From positions 1-64,000 of the forward strand of contig NZ_LLXO01000016.1 in assembly GCF_001484765.1 (NCBI RefSeq): DNA of 64,000 nt, given 5' to 3'. Origin of the DNA: Entomohabitans teleogrylli. GTDB lineage: Bacteria; Pseudomonadota; Gammaproteobacteria; Enterobacterales; Enterobacteriaceae. The notes beneath the pieces are model-generated. The model was not told the origin of the DNA, searched no databases, and saw only the letters and a list, made by a program, of their open reading frames with translations. Each line of letters begins with the position of its first letter. Position 1 is the first letter of the stretch. Below, piece by piece: positions 1-10,172 of the stretch. Position numbers and translations under genes: made by a program.

Positions 1-32
1 AAAAGCCTCATGCGCAAGCATGGGGCTTTTTT
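1..32 (+). terminator. Rho-independent terminator, probable rRNA operon end
   Basis: A 13-bp stem with one G-U wobble (1-13 with 18-30) closes on a GCAA tetraloop and runs into six T residues. In E. coli kgtP lies directly downstream of, and codirectional with, rrnG, so this is probably the end of an rRNA operon lying just left of the window. That assignment is inference; the hairpin itself is plain in the sequence. Confidence 0.75.
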
Positions 33-103
33 GTTTGTCAGAAATTACCCGGGGAGTCCGGAACGGGCCCGTGACCATGGTCTGCCGGAGCAGAGAGACA
101 GGG

Positions 104-133
104 AAGCTTCATGCGCAGGCACGGGGCTTTTTT
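104..133 (+). terminator. Second tandem terminator, diverged copy of the first
   Basis: The segment repeats the first terminator with changes: CTTCATGCGCAGGCACGGGGC against CCTCATGCGCAAGCATGGGGC gives a weaker stem with two wobbles and one mismatch, again ending in six T. The copies start about 100 bp apart and the stretch between them has no convincing gene. It probably acts as a backup terminator protecting kgtP from readthrough. Confidence 0.6.
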
Positions 134-351
134 GCATTTTAAATCCTGGATGTTAAAACGGTAGGTAGTACCAGGCTTGATTTTATTTACTATCAGGCCC
201 CATCTCAACTGAGTCCATTTCATCGTTTCATCAAAATCAGATATTAGTCACAAAAATAATTTATCAAATAATTAACACTTTATTTACCTTTTGCGGTGGC
301 GCACTCTATGCGACTGGCTTTCGCTGGATTTAAAAGCAAGAGAGAAATGTC

Positions 352-1653
352 ATGTCTGAGACAACAACCATTAACAACAGGATGACTCAGTCAGGGGATG
401 ACACACGGCACCGTATCCGGGCCATTGTAGGCGCTTCTTCAGGGAACCTGGTGGAGTGGTTCGACTTCTATGTTTATTCCTTTTGTTCCATTTATTTCGC
501 CCATATCTTTTTCCCTTCCGGTAATACCACCACTCAGTTGTTGCAAACCGCTGGCGTCTTTGCCGCCGGGTTTCTGATGCGGCCTATCGGTGGCTGGTTG
601 TTTGGTTATATTGCCGACAAGTATGGCCGTAAGCGCTCAATGCTGATCTCAGTGTGCATGATGTGTATGGGCTCGTTGGTCATCGCCTGTCTGCCGGGAT
701 ACGCCGCTATTGGCACCTGGGCGCCAGCGTTACTGCTGGTTGCCCGCCTGTTTCAGGGATTATCGGTAGGCGGGGAATATGGCACCAGCGCAACCTATAT
801 GAGCGAAGTCGCTGTAGAGGGACGTAAGGGATTTTATGCGTCATTTCAATATGTCACGCTGATCGGCGGGCAACTTCTTGCGTTACTGGTGGTAGTGATA
901 TTGCAGCAGACGATGGCGGAGAGTTCTCTCAGAGAGTGGGGATGGCGCATTCCTTTTGTCGTCGGCGCCGTGCTGGCGATTGTTGCGCTATGGCTGCGCA
1001 GAGCGCTGAATGAGACTTCGCAGAAAGAGAGTCGCAATCTGAAAGAGGCCGGTTCTCTGAAGGGGTTATGGCGAAACCGTAAGGCGTTCCTGATGGTGCT
1101 CGGTTTTACCGCCGGTGGGTCTCTCAGCTTCTATACCTTTACGACCTACATGCAAAAATATCTGGTGAATACTGCCGGTATGCATGCCAATGTCGCCAGC
1201 ACACTGATGACGGTGGCGCTATTTATCTTTATGCTCCTTCAGCCTCTGTTTGGGGCGCTTTCTGATAAAATTGGTCGTCGCTCGTCGATGCTGTGTTTTG
1301 GTGCGTTATCTGCTCTGGGCACGGTGCCGATTCTCACTGCATTGCAGAATGTCAGCTCCCCGTGGGTCGCTTTTATTCTGGTGGTTATGGCGTTGCTGGC
1401 AGTGAGTTTCTATACCTCGATCAGCGGGATACTGAAAGCCGAAATGTTTCCGCCGCATGTGCGGGCTCTGGGAGTGGGGCTTTCTTATGCGGTGGCGAAT
1501 GCGTTATTCGGTGGCTCAGCGGAGTATGTGGCGCTGTCGTTGAAATCCATAGGATCGGAAAGCGCCTTTTTCTGGTATGTCTCCGGAATGGGGGCGTTGG
1601 CGTTCCTGGTATCGCTGATGCTGCACCGCAAGGGTGGGGGCAGCAAGCTTTAG
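352..1653 (+). CDS. kgtP: Alpha-ketoglutarate/H+ symporter (MFS)
   Basis: Inner-membrane proton symporter for uptake of 2-oxoglutarate. The 433-residue protein matches the length of E. coli KgtP (432) and is nearly identical over long stretches, for example [18 protein letters not shown] near residue 30 and [20 protein letters not shown] near residue 130. It has the usual 12-helix MFS pattern with the loop motif [12 protein letters not shown] after helix 2. The start has a purine-rich AGAGA ribosome site eight bases upstream. Its stop codon overlaps by four bases the stop of the convergent yfiM. Confidence 0.97.
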   Translation: MSETTTINNRMTQSGDDTRHRIRAIVGASSGNLVEWFDFYVYSFCSIYFAHIFFPSGNTTTQLLQTAGVFAAGFLMRPIGGWLFGYIADKYGRKRSMLISVCMMCMGSLVIACLPGYAAIGTWAPALLLVARLFQGLSVGGEYGTSATYMSEVAVEGRKGFYASFQYVTLIGGQLLALLVVVILQQTMAESSLREWGWRIPFVVGAVLAIVALWLRRALNETSQKESRNLKEAGSLKGLWRNRKAFLMVLGFTAGGSLSFYTFTTYMQKYLVNTAGMHANVASTLMTVALFIFMLLQPLFGALSDKIGRRSSMLCFGALSALGTVPILTALQNVSSPWVAFILVVMALLAVSFYTSISGILKAEMFPPHVRALGVGLSYAVANALFGGSAEYVALSLKSIGSESAFFWYVSGMGALAFLVSLMLHRKGGGSKL

Positions 1654-2024
1654 TAACGACTAAGCTGCCAGAGAGCGTAGCCGGTGGTCGCGCCGGCTAC
1701 ATCCCAGGCGAAATCTTTCCAGCTCCAGCCAGTCCCGGATGGACGACTATCCCAGCTTTCCTTTGCCGCGCCAAGGCTGACAGAGAATAGCAGGCCGAAG
1801 GCCGCACTGCGGTCAGCGCTCATTCCCTGATGGCGGGCGTATTCATTACCGGCGGCAGCCAGCATGGCAGAGGCAATAAAATGTTGAGCTTTGTCCTGGC
1901 CGGTCCAGCTATCCTGGGCCATATGGCTGCATCCGGTGGTAGCGAAAGTAGTCACCATCAGCAAAACAGGTATGATTTTTCCGGCGCAGGCCCTGCTTCT
2001 ACAGGGCCATATACGGTGTGCCAT
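1650..2024 (-). CDS. yfiM: Putative lipoprotein YfiM
   Basis: Small predicted lipoprotein of unknown function. The N-terminal hydrophobic segment ends in a lipobox (FATTGC, Cys32) and is followed by the conserved DKAQHF and [10 protein letters not shown] segments of the YfiM family. The ATG at 2024 overlaps the pssA stop (TAATG), so translation is probably coupled to pssA. An internal ATG at 1958 would give a shorter signal peptide closer to the 107-residue E. coli protein but has no clear ribosome site. Family membership is firm, the exact start is not. Confidence 0.85.
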   Translation of the reverse strand: MAHRIWPCRSRACAGKIIPVLLMVTTFATTGCSHMAQDSWTGQDKAQHFIASAMLAAAGNEYARHQGMSADRSAAFGLLFSVSLGAAKESWDSRPSGTGWSWKDFAWDVAGATTGYALWQLSRY

Positions 2025-3379
2025 TAAAGAATACGGCTGATGAGTTTGTCGATACGGATCCGTCGCAGGCGGCGGATCAGCTTACGCACTTTAACCGGAT
2101 AGTCGGCAATACTCTGTAGATCCCGGTAGTGCTGAACGACAGTGGTATGAGTGCGGATTTGTTCTAACTCACGGGCTCTGGCCTCCGCCAGTTGATGCTG
2201 AGGATCGTGGATCAGGATCGCATTTTCCAGATCCAGGCGCCAGGCGCGGGGGTTGAGGTTATTCCCGGTCAGCAGCATCCACTCATCGTCGACCCACATC
2301 CCTTTGAGGTGGTAACTATTGTCCTCGTCTTTCCACAACCGCACTGTGAGCTGACCGCTATTGACGTAATATTGTAAGCGGCTCAGGAAGCGGCGCAGAT
2401 TGATTTCATACAAGTACGGCAGGGCGCCGATAATTTTAAAAGGCTGATCTTCCGGAATATAGAAGTCGTTTGCCGTTTTATCCCCAACGATGATCTCTAC
2501 CTGCTTACCGTCCCGCAGTAGCTGGATAATATTGCGCACCAGTACAGCTGGCAGGTTGAAATAAGGCGTGCAGATGGTCAGCTTATGCTCCGCGCAGGGC
2601 ATCAGGTGATAAATGGCTTTATTCAGCGGGCTGGATTTCCCCAAACCGACCAGTGGGGTAACTGAAAGCTGATCGTTATCGGCATTACCATTATAGTGAT
2701 AAACCGCATCACGCAGTTGCTGGCGGTACACACGGATATCGTTTTTGATCTCCTGGCTTTTAGGCCGATCGGCGCTGTCCAGCCGGTTAACGGCGCAGCC
2801 GTGTACCAGATACTGGCGTACCCAGTCATACATAATATCGGCAAGCTGCGGGTTACGGATCAGATGATAGCGGTCATAGCGATATTTATCGTGCTGATGG
2901 AGGTAAACGTCATTCAGACTGGCGCCGCTGTAAAGAACGCAGTCATCAACGATGAAACCTTTAAAATGCAGTACGCCCAGCGCTTCGCGAGTATTGACCG
3001 GCACGCCATATACTGGAATATCGACACCCGGATGGTCAGCGGCCATGCGGCAATACCAGTCTGCGTTGGTGTCGGATGCCGCTACGCCGATGCGGCCGCG
3101 CTGAGCGCGGTGCCAGTCGACAAGGACGCTGACTTCCAGCTCCGGACGCAGGCGCTTAGCCTGGTACAGGGCGGAAAGAATACCGCTGCCGCCGTCGTCC
3201 TGCTCAAGATACAGGGCGACCAGACAGATACGGTGAGTGGCTGATGCAATCTTTTGCAGCAACGTTTCCCTGAAGTCCGCCGGCGAGTAAAAAATAGCGA
3301 CATCGTCCGCAGACTGAGCAAGCTTCGGTAGTTGGGCAAGGTGTTGTTGGTGCTTGTTACGCTTAAATTTAGACAACAT
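2024..3379 (-). CDS. pssA: CDP-diacylglycerol--serine O-phosphatidyltransferase
   Basis: Makes phosphatidylserine from CDP-diacylglycerol and serine, the committed step to phosphatidylethanolamine. It is a phospholipase-D-superfamily enzyme with two HxKx4D motifs, HFKGFIVDD near residue 138 and HLKGMWVDD near residue 357. The basic C-terminus ([13 protein letters not shown]) fits a peripheral enzyme that binds acidic membrane lipids and ribosomes. I chose the ATG at 3379, giving 451 residues as in E. coli; a GTG one codon upstream is the alternative. yfiM follows with a one-base overlap. Confidence 0.96.
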   Translation of the reverse strand: MLSKFKRNKHQQHLAQLPKLAQSADDVAIFYSPADFRETLLQKIASATHRICLVALYLEQDDGGSGILSALYQAKRLRPELEVSVLVDWHRAQRGRIGVAASDTNADWYCRMAADHPGVDIPVYGVPVNTREALGVLHFKGFIVDDCVLYSGASLNDVYLHQHDKYRYDRYHLIRNPQLADIMYDWVRQYLVHGCAVNRLDSADRPKSQEIKNDIRVYRQQLRDAVYHYNGNADNDQLSVTPLVGLGKSSPLNKAIYHLMPCAEHKLTICTPYFNLPAVLVRNIIQLLRDGKQVEIIVGDKTANDFYIPEDQPFKIIGALPYLYEINLRRFLSRLQYYVNSGQLTVRLWKDEDNSYHLKGMWVDDEWMLLTGNNLNPRAWRLDLENAILIHDPQHQLAEARARELEQIRTHTTVVQHYRDLQSIADYPVKVRKLIRRLRRIRIDKLISRIL

Positions 3380-3489
3380 CACAGTGCTTATCTTCTCTAT
3401 ACATTTGATGGCTTTCTGCTCAGGTCACATGACAGAAGCAGACGATAATACCACTACATTCGAAAAATGTGGTTAAGATTTCCAGTACC

Positions 3490-6153
3490 TTACACATCTT
3501 CCTCACGGTTCTGCAGTGGAAGCATCAGGCTGACAATGCCATCTTCCAGCTGTATATCGACATGAAAACCTAACTTTCGCGCCAGAGCGATCATGCCCTG
3601 ATTGTTTGGCATGGTGATGCCATTAAGCTTGATGATCCCGTGTTCGCGGGTATAGGCGATCAACTTTTCCATTAACCGACGCCCGAGGCCCAACCCCTTG
3701 AGATCGGATCTCACCAGCACGGCAAACTCGGCGTCAATATTGTCCGGATCGGAGATGGCTCGGGAGACGCCGATGATCTCCTCTTCGCTGTCACTCTGGC
3801 GCACGGCCACAAACGCCATTTCTCGATCGTAGTCGATCTGCGTCATGTTGGCTAAATCATCATGGGTAAATTCGGTTATTTCACTGAAATAGCGGTAATA
3901 GAGATCTTCTTTGGTCACCCGGGAAATAAATTGCTGCAGCTTGGGTTCATCTTCCGGCAGGATAGGTCTGAACAGACAACCAGTACCGTTCTTCAGTACA
4001 ATATCTTCTTCAAGATGGTGCGGATATGGGCGGATAGCGAGCCGGCTGTCGGCATCGCCTTCGAAAGGCGCAAGATTTAGCGTCACATCCAGCAGCGTAA
4101 ACTCGTTATTACTGGCCAGCAGCGGATGAATGTCCAGGCGACGAATCTGCGGGCAGTCGATAATTAAATTCGATACCTGAACCAGTAACTGGCTTAGCCC
4201 GGCAATATCCAGCGGTCGCAGCGCGCTCTGGCCGCGAATCTTTCTTTTCTTTATCGCCTGGATGACCAGATAACGGGCCAGGTTCATGTTCAGCGGAGGC
4301 AGGGCGACGGCGGCCTGATCGCCGGATACCCATTCAACGCCGCCTTCTCCCAGCATAATTAGCGGGCCGAAAAGCGGATCGTATTCCACGACGATCCGCA
4401 GCTCCTGGGCGCCAGCGCGGTGGGCCATTCCCTGAACCAGCAGGCCGTGAATTCTGGCCTGTGGCCACGCCATCTTAACGCGGTCAAGAATCGCTTCCGC
4501 GGCGCGCTGTACCTCGCTGGCGGTGCGCAGATAGAGCATTACCCCCTGAACTTCCGATTTGTGGGGAATATCCGGCGAACGCAGCTTCAGCGCCACCGGG
4601 TAACCAATCTGTTCGGCAATATGTACCGCTTCAGCGCTGTCGCCGGCAATCCAGGTGGGGAGTGTGTTCAGCCCGTAGGCCTGGAGAATGGGCTGTACTT
4701 CATGGGTGTCCAGCGTAGTGGCGCCGTCCTGCAGCGCCTGGTGGATAAGCTGGTGCGCGGTGGCGGCATTGGCGCCCAGATTGGCCGGCAGAGCAGGGGT
4801 CTCGCGCAATTGCTTCTGGTTGCGGTGATATTCCACCATATGCATAAAGGCGGTGACGGTTCCTTCCGGCGTACGGTAAGTGGGAATGCCTGCGTCGCTG
4901 AATAGCCGTCGGGCGCCCTGAGATGAGTACTCGCCGCACCAGTTAGTGAGCAATGTGACCATTTTGCCGCGCGGATGGCGCTTTACCAGCTCGATAATTT
5001 TCGCAGCGGTTTCCGTAGCGGCCGCTACGGCGCTGGGAGCATGGATAATCATTAAGGCTTCGGCATCGTGGCTGTCGAGCAAAATTTCCAGTGCTTTCAG
5101 GTAGCGATCGATAGAGGCGTCATCGCGCAGATCCAACGGATTGGCGGCTTCTACGCCTTCCGGCAGGGCGCTCGTCAGCCGGGACAGCGTCTCTTCGCTC
5201 AGGCGAGCGAGTTTTCCATTACGCAGTTCCAGCCCGTCGAGCGCCAGCGCGGCGGGGGCGGCGCCATTGCTGACAATCATCAACTTTTCGCCGCGCAGGG
5301 GGCGCATGTGGCTCAGGGTTTCCACGGCGGAAAACAGTTCATGGGTGTCCTGAACGCGCAGCAGACCCGCGCGCTGGATCGCCGCGTCCCAGGCGACATC
5401 CATCCCGGGCGGCGTTTTTAATAACGTCTGCGCGCCCGGCGTGCGGCCGCTTTTAATCACCAGAACCGGTTTATTGCGCGAGGCGCTACGGGAAGCGGAA
5501 ATAAAGCGCCGCGCATCGCTGAGATGTTCGAGATAGAGCAAAATAGCGCTGGTTTTGCTGTCCCTGGCGAGATAGTCCAGCAGTTCATCGACATCGATGT
5601 CCAGGCTGTCCCCCAGAGAGATAAAGTACGAGAACCCCATTTCCCGCTGCTGCGCCCAGTCAAGAATGGTATTGGATACTGCGGCAGACTGGGACACAAA
5701 GGCCAGCCGGCCTTTCTTGATAGGCACTGGCGAAAAGCTGGCGTTCAGCCCCTGCCAGGGGGCCAGCAGACCGAGGCTATTCGGGCCGAGAATGCGCATT
5801 TTCCAGCGGGCGGCGCAGGCCAGCAATTCGCTACGCTGTTCCGGCGGAGAGGAGAGAATGATACAGGTTTTACAGCCTTTCTGGCCCAGCGCTTCCAGCA
5901 GCGCGATATTGCGGCGCGCATTGGTACACAGAATAGCCAGATCGGGGGTAAATGGCAGGCTCTCCACGTTCGGCCACGCCAGGACGCCACAAACGGCTTT
6001 ACGGGTCGGGGTCACGGGTAAAACCGGCCCATTAAAACCGCCGGCGAGCAGATTGCGCATCATCAGGTAACCGGCGCGATCCGGCTTCATCGAGGCGCCG
6101 ATAACGGCAATCGATCCTGGACGTAACAGAGCTTCTAATCCACGCTGGCTCAT
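3490..6153 (-). CDS. patZ: Protein lysine acetyltransferase PatZ (Pka)
   Basis: GNAT-type protein acetyltransferase that in relatives acetylates a lysine of acetyl-CoA synthetase and other central enzymes. Order of parts over 887 residues: a CoA-binding and succinyl-CoA-ligase-like region resembling ADP-forming acetyl-CoA synthetase (about 1-460), an ATP-grasp-like part (about 470-700), then the GNAT domain (about 725-885) with acetyl-CoA loop residues RSDLKGLGLGRRLMEKL. Length is one more than E. coli PatZ. The gene sits between tapT and pssA on the same strand, with about 110 bp before pssA. Confidence 0.95.
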   Translation of the reverse strand: MSQRGLEALLRPGSIAVIGASMKPDRAGYLMMRNLLAGGFNGPVLPVTPTRKAVCGVLAWPNVESLPFTPDLAILCTNARRNIALLEALGQKGCKTCIILSSPPEQRSELLACAARWKMRILGPNSLGLLAPWQGLNASFSPVPIKKGRLAFVSQSAAVSNTILDWAQQREMGFSYFISLGDSLDIDVDELLDYLARDSKTSAILLYLEHLSDARRFISASRSASRNKPVLVIKSGRTPGAQTLLKTPPGMDVAWDAAIQRAGLLRVQDTHELFSAVETLSHMRPLRGEKLMIVSNGAAPAALALDGLELRNGKLARLSEETLSRLTSALPEGVEAANPLDLRDDASIDRYLKALEILLDSHDAEALMIIHAPSAVAAATETAAKIIELVKRHPRGKMVTLLTNWCGEYSSQGARRLFSDAGIPTYRTPEGTVTAFMHMVEYHRNQKQLRETPALPANLGANAATAHQLIHQALQDGATTLDTHEVQPILQAYGLNTLPTWIAGDSAEAVHIAEQIGYPVALKLRSPDIPHKSEVQGVMLYLRTASEVQRAAEAILDRVKMAWPQARIHGLLVQGMAHRAGAQELRIVVEYDPLFGPLIMLGEGGVEWVSGDQAAVALPPLNMNLARYLVIQAIKKRKIRGQSALRPLDIAGLSQLLVQVSNLIIDCPQIRRLDIHPLLASNNEFTLLDVTLNLAPFEGDADSRLAIRPYPHHLEEDIVLKNGTGCLFRPILPEDEPKLQQFISRVTKEDLYYRYFSEITEFTHDDLANMTQIDYDREMAFVAVRQSDSEEEIIGVSRAISDPDNIDAEFAVLVRSDLKGLGLGRRLMEKLIAYTREHGIIKLNGITMPNNQGMIALARKLGFHVDIQLEDGIVSLMLPLQNREEDV

Positions 6154-6186
6154 GGGCCTTTCTCCTGTGCAAAAGACCCGTTGAGT

Positions 6187-6888
6187 TTAAACGCTTTCCG
6201 TTACCTGCGCTGTGATGGCTCCCGGATGATGCGCTTTTCCTGCCAGGTAGTGTTCACGGAACTGGATGAAATAGTTATTCAGATTATCGGCCGCATGACA
6301 GTCGCCGGCCAGTTCCAGCAGCGCCATTGCCACCTCCGCGGTGCAAAGCTGACCGGGAGCGTGGGGTTCCCGCAACTGATAGGCCGACGTTTGCTGTAGG
6401 TTGACCGAGATAACTGGCAGGTGATCGAGCCACGGACTTTTGCGGAACATTTTCCGGGCCTCGGTCCAGGTTCCGTCCAGCATAATAAACAGAGGTGGTT
6501 TACCGTCTGCGGGGGGCGCGGATAATACCTGGCGAGGAGGCTGTGCATAGCTGGCGGGGAAGACCACCATCGGCTGGCGCCGGGTATCGTTAACCAACTC
6601 CAGGAGATCACGGGGTGGTTCGGTACGCGACCACAGAAATGCCGTGGTATCCGGCAAAATATCAGCGATAAGTCGCCCGGTATTACTGGGCTTCATCGGC
6701 TCGGTATCGTACATCACCAGGCAGAACTGACTGCGCGCCTGGCTGGGAAGGATGGCGTGGCAAACGCACAGTTTCTGCGCCAGCAGGCAGTGCGGGCAGC
6801 GGCGAACCCGGTTGCCCCGGGCCAGAAAAGGTCGAGTGGAACGGGCGATGCGCTCGGCACGCAGGCGCAGGACGGCATTGTCAGTCAT
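6187..6888 (-). CDS. tapT: tRNA-uridine aminocarboxypropyltransferase, DTW domain
   Basis: DTW-domain enzyme that in E. coli (YfiP/TapT) forms acp3U at position 47 of tRNAs using S-adenosylmethionine. A cysteine cluster (RCPHCLLAQKLCVCH) lies near residues 30-45, and the name-giving motif appears as LDGTWTEARKM around residue 135. The 233 residues equal the E. coli length within one. It is followed after about 30 bp by patZ, so the two may be cotranscribed. Confidence 0.93.
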   Translation of the reverse strand: MTDNAVLRLRAERIARSTRPFLARGNRVRRCPHCLLAQKLCVCHAILPSQARSQFCLVMYDTEPMKPSNTGRLIADILPDTTAFLWSRTEPPRDLLELVNDTRRQPMVVFPASYAQPPRQVLSAPPADGKPPLFIMLDGTWTEARKMFRKSPWLDHLPVISVNLQQTSAYQLREPHAPGQLCTAEVAMALLELAGDCHAADNLNNYFIQFREHYLAGKAHHPGAITAQVTESV

Positions 6889-6930
6889 GGAGTTTTTAGC
6901 GGCTAAAAGCGCTATTCTAACGTGGCAAAT

Positions 6931-6957
6931 AAAAAGGGCACTCTATTTGTGCCCTTT
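6931..6957 (-). terminator. Terminator of trxC
   Basis: The inverted repeat AAAGGGCAC / GTGCCCTTT (6933-6941 and 6949-6957) has a 7-nt loop and, read on the minus strand, is followed by a T-rich tract. It lies ten bases past the trxC stop and separates trxC from tapT. Confidence 0.85.
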
Positions 6958-6966
6958 GTGGTGGGA

Positions 6967-7386
6967 TTACAGGCTTTCGTTCAGCCAGCTATCAAAAGGC
7001 GCTTTCGGCACCGCGCCGTTAAGCATATCCACGACCTGACCCTGCTTAAAGATCATAATTGTGGGAATACTGCGGATGCGGAAGCGCGCGCTCAGTTCAG
7101 GTTCGGCTTCGGTATTTACCTTTACAAAACGGACCTGGCCGCTGCGCTCTTCTGCAACGTCTTCAAAAATCGGCGCGAAGTTACGGCACGGACCGCACCA
7201 TGGCGCCCAGAAATCCACCACTACCGGCAGATCGTCTTTCAGTAAGGTATCCAGGGTTTCACTGGTAGCATTGATTACATCGCCGTCAAACAACTCATGG
7301 CCACAGCGCCCGCATTTTGCGCCATCTTCTTTACGATCTTCAGGAAGACGGTTAATCGCCTGGCAGGCGGCACAAACGGTATTCAT
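6967..7386 (-). CDS. trxC: Thioredoxin 2
   Basis: Cytosolic zinc-containing thioredoxin that reduces protein disulfides, and in E. coli is induced by peroxide through OxyR. An N-terminal zinc knuckle (Cys5, Cys8, Cys25, Cys28) precedes a thioredoxin domain with the WCGPC active site at residues 63-67. The ATG at 7386 was chosen because it has an AGAGGTT ribosome site and gives 139 residues, exactly the E. coli length; the 33 codons upstream do not resemble the family. Confidence 0.97.
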   Translation of the reverse strand: MNTVCAACQAINRLPEDRKEDGAKCGRCGHELFDGDVINATSETLDTLLKDDLPVVVDFWAPWCGPCRNFAPIFEDVAEERSGQVRFVKVNTEAEPELSARFRIRSIPTIMIFKQGQVVDMLNGAVPKAPFDSWLNESL

Positions 7387-7596
7387 AGCTAACCTCTGCA
7401 ACAACAGATGTAAGAAAAAACCGGCGGCGGCCGGTTGTGTTTCATAATTGTTGCATATTATTGGCATTAATGTTTGCAACAGCAATTTGTTTTATTCGAT
7501 AAGTACAATAGTTATTAGCTTTTGACGAAAGATAATGGCGCCGCGTGGGTACATCGGGTAATCTGCGCGCTTCGCGCAGAGCTGGTGGAGAGAAGC

Positions 7597-8637
7597 ATGA
7601 ACGACGAATTTAAAGGTAAAAGCGGCAAAGTCAAAGTGATGTATGTCCGTTCGGATGACAACAGCGACAAACGCACCCAGAACCCGCGTACCGGTAAAGG
7701 CGGTGGGCGGCCTGCTGGCGCGTCCCGTTCAGACGGCGGTCGCCGTGGTACCCGTGAGGGTAAGCCCTCCACCGGGCGCGAGCGCGGCGGGGAGACTTCT
7801 CCGTGGCGCACTGTTTCCCGCGCGCCGGGCGATAGCGAACCGACTACCCCGGATCATGGCGGCATTAGCGGTAAAAGTTTTATCGATCCGGAAGTGTTGC
7901 GCCGCCAGCGGGCGGAGGAGACGCGGGTGTATGGCGAAAACGCCTGCCAGTCGCTGTTTAAAAACCGCCCGGAGTGTATTGTTCGCGCCTGGTTTATTCA
8001 GAGTGTTACGCCGCGCTTTAAAGAGGCTCTGCGCTGGATGGCGGCAAACCGCAAGGCCTACCATGTGGTGGATGATGCGGAACTGGCGAAAGCCTCCGGT
8101 ACCGAACATCACGGCGGCGTCTGTTTCCTGATCAAAAAGCGTAATGGTATTCAGGTTAATCAGTGGCTGGAACAGGCTGATGACAATGACTGCGTACTGG
8201 CGCTGGAAGAGATGGGCAATCCCCACAACCTTGGCGGCATTATGCGCACCTGCGCTAATTTTGGCGTCAAAGGGTTGCTGGTGGATGATGCTGCGCTACT
8301 GGAATCCGGCGCTGCGGTGCGTACCGCTGAAGGCGGCGCCGAACACGTGAAAGCTATTACTGGTGAAAGCTTCTCTCAGGCGCTGGAAGAGTTCCGGCGC
8401 GCCGGGTATGCCATCGTGACCACCTCCGGGCGGCGTGGTACTTCGGTATATCGCGCCAGCCTGCCGAAGAAGATGGTGCTGGTGCTTGCCCAGGAGCGCG
8501 ATAGTATGGCGGATACCATGGTCAGTGATGCCGATCTGTACTTATCGATTGATGGCTCAGGCAATGTGGAAGGGCTGAATATTTCCGTCGCCGCCGGAGT
8601 TCTGCTGGGCGAATGGTGGCGCCAGAACCGCACCTGA
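7597..8637 (+). CDS. yfiF: SpoU/TrmH-family RNA methyltransferase YfiF
   Basis: Predicted 2'-O-ribose RNA methyltransferase (SPOUT fold); the substrate is not known to me. A basic, glycine-rich, disordered N-terminus (about 1-100) leads to a substrate-binding domain and a C-terminal SpoU domain with motif [16 protein letters not shown] and the knot residues [14 protein letters not shown] at the end. The ATG at 7597 has a GGTGGAG ribosome site and gives 346 residues, against 345 in E. coli. An 8-bp hairpin (7562-7580) lies just upstream in the leader. Confidence 0.93.
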   Translation: MNDEFKGKSGKVKVMYVRSDDNSDKRTQNPRTGKGGGRPAGASRSDGGRRGTREGKPSTGRERGGETSPWRTVSRAPGDSEPTTPDHGGISGKSFIDPEVLRRQRAEETRVYGENACQSLFKNRPECIVRAWFIQSVTPRFKEALRWMAANRKAYHVVDDAELAKASGTEHHGGVCFLIKKRNGIQVNQWLEQADDNDCVLALEEMGNPHNLGGIMRTCANFGVKGLLVDDAALLESGAAVRTAEGGAEHVKAITGESFSQALEEFRRAGYAIVTTSGRRGTSVYRASLPKKMVLVLAQERDSMADTMVSDADLYLSIDGSGNVEGLNISVAAGVLLGEWWRQNRT

Positions 8638-8656
8638 TGTTTTAGCTGCAGTGAAT

Positions 8657-8683
8657 AAACCCCGGCGTTGCCGGGGTTTTGCG
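8657..8683. terminator. Bidirectional terminator between yfiF and ung
   Basis: A perfect 10-bp stem (8657-8666 with 8670-8679, AAACCCCGGC / GCCGGGGTTT) with a 3-nt loop is flanked by a T tract on the plus side and an A run on the other side. It lies between the convergent genes yfiF and ung, whose stops are only 50 bp apart. Confidence 0.88.
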
Positions 8684-8686
8684 TTT

Positions 8687-9376
8687 TTAGTTCATTTGGT
8701 CCGGTAGCAGCGGCGTCCAGTCAATGGGGGCCTCTCCACGGCTGGTCAGGTACTCATTGGCCCGGACAAAATGTCCACAGCCAAAAAAGCCGCGGTGCGC
8801 TGACAGCGGGGACGGATGCGGCGCCTGTAAAACATGATGGCGCTGCCTGTCGATAATGCGTCCTTTCTTCTGGGCATGGGATCCCCACAGCAGGAATACC
8901 ACCCCTTCACAGTGTTCATTGATCAGGCCAATCACTTTATCGGTAAACGTTTCCCATCCCAGATTGGCGTGGGAGTGGGCCTGCCCCGCTTCAACGGTAA
9001 GCACGGTGTTAAGCAGCATCACCCCCTGGCGCGCCCAGCTTTCCAGATAACCATGGGGCGGACGCGCGAAACCGGCGATCGACCCTTCAAGTTCTTTATA
9101 CATATTGACCAGCGAAGGGGGCGGGGCGATGCCCGGCTGAACAGAAAAGGCCAGACCGTGCGCCTGCCCCGGACCGTGATAGGGATCCTGGCCAAGGATA
9201 ACCACTTTCACATCGCCGAGTTCGGTATAACGGAAAGCGTTAAACACATCCTTCTGCGGCGGATAAACGGTGACGCCAGCGGCCCGACGGGCGGCGACGC
9301 TCTGCAGCGTATGAATGAAGTAGGGCTGTTGCTTTTCATCTGCCAGCACATCGTGCCAGGTAAGTTGACTGGTCAT
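8687..9376 (-). CDS. ung: Uracil-DNA glycosylase
   Basis: Removes uracil from DNA as the first step of base excision repair. All family-1 signatures are present in 229 residues, the E. coli length: the water-activating loop GQDPYH (62-67, Asp64), the Pro-rich loop APPPS near 84, and the minor-groove loop HPSPLS beginning at His187. The gene stands alone between the yfiF terminator and the long grcA regulatory region. Confidence 0.98.
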   Translation of the reverse strand: MTSQLTWHDVLADEKQQPYFIHTLQSVAARRAAGVTVYPPQKDVFNAFRYTELGDVKVVILGQDPYHGPGQAHGLAFSVQPGIAPPPSLVNMYKELEGSIAGFARPPHGYLESWARQGVMLLNTVLTVEAGQAHSHANLGWETFTDKVIGLINEHCEGVVFLLWGSHAQKKGRIIDRQRHHVLQAPHPSPLSAHRGFFGCGHFVRANEYLTSRGEAPIDWTPLLPDQMN

Positions 9377-9516
9377 CTCGCGCTCCTGCGATATTTTTCA
9401 TGGCGATAGCTTAACTGCTTATTCTTCAGGAACAAAATCCACAGGACATTTTCCGGTTATGCCTGTAAAAAAATTTGAAAATTTACAATTTTTCGTAGAA
9501 ATAAGGCGATGCTAAG

Positions 9517-9611
9517 TTGATGTAAAACAAATAAATGCATTTATACCCACTTTTGGTGAGTGGTTTTTATTGATTTTAATCAAAGAATGCCGCCGAAACG
9601 GCTGGTATACA
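9517..9611 (+). promoter_or_regulatory. Tandem FNR sites and promoter of grcA
   Basis: A perfect FNR box, TTGATTTTAATCAA, lies at 9570-9583, with a weaker one, TTGATGTAAAACAA, at 9517-9530; their centres are 53 bp apart. This equals the published spacing of the two FNR sites of E. coli yfiD (centred at -40.5 and -93.5). With a TATACA -10 at 9606-9611 the predicted start is near 9617, which puts the near site at -40.5. Oxygen-responsive activation with upstream down-tuning is inferred from that precedent. The rest of 9377-9695 is AT-rich with no further gene. Confidence 0.9.
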
Positions 9612-9695
9612 GAACAACAAAGAAACAAAGGTTTTACCAATTAGCCATGTAGCGGCTAAAAATTATCAAGAATGACGCCCATAGGGAGGCAAATT

Positions 9696-10079
9696 ATGAT
9701 TACTGGTATCCAGATTACTAAAGCGGCTAACGACAACCTTCTGAACTCTTTCTGGCTGCTGGACAATGAAAAAGGCGAAGCGCGTTGCGTGTGCGCCAAA
9801 GCGGGCTTTGCTGAAGATGAGATCGTTCCGGTAGGTAAACTGGGCGAGATCGAGTATCGCGAAGTGCCGATGGAAGTCAAACCGGAAGTACGCGTGGAAG
9901 GTGGTCAGCACCTGAACGTTAACGTCCTGCGTCGTGAAACCCTGGAAGACGCCGTTAAGCATCCGGAAAAATATCCGCAGCTGACTATCCGCGTTTCCGG
10001 TTACGCTGTGCGTTTCAACTCCCTGACGCCGGAACAGCAGCGCGACGTTATCGCCCGCACCTTTACTGAAAGCCTGTAA
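9696..10079 (+). CDS. grcA: Autonomous glycyl radical cofactor
   Basis: Spare glycyl-radical domain that repairs oxygen-damaged pyruvate formate-lyase by replacing its C-terminal part. The radical motif RVSGYAVRF places the radical glycine at residue 102, as in E. coli, and the length is 127 residues. The ATG at 9696 follows a strong GGGAGG site; the ATG 24 bases upstream lacks one. A single-gene unit bounded by the FNR promoter and a terminator at 10099-10130. Confidence 0.98.
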   Translation: MITGIQITKAANDNLLNSFWLLDNEKGEARCVCAKAGFAEDEIVPVGKLGEIEYREVPMEVKPEVRVEGGQHLNVNVLRRETLEDAVKHPEKYPQLTIRVSGYAVRFNSLTPEQQRDVIARTFTESL

Positions 10080-10098
10080 TTTCCGGGCTGATATAAGC

Positions 10099-10130
10099 AA
10101 ACCGCCGGCACAGAGTGTCGGCGGTTTTTT
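10099..10130 (+). terminator. Terminator of grcA
   Basis: A 12-bp stem with one G-U pair (AAACCGCCGGCA / TGTCGGCGGTTT), a 5-nt loop and a following run of seven T, 19 bp after the grcA stop. It also lies between convergent grcA and srmB. Confidence 0.9.
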
Positions 10131-10172
10131 TGTGCCAGAAAAAACTGCCAGACAGGCTGGCGGTCGGTCAGA

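Noticed and set aside
38-223. Minus-strand frame of 61 codons before kgtP
   Set aside because: It covers the two terminator repeats, has no ribosome site or family-like sequence, and its codons reflect repeat structure.
7562-7580. Hairpin in the yfiF leader as a riboswitch or attenuator
   Set aside because: An 8-bp hairpin with a 3-nt loop alone is not enough to call a regulatory element.
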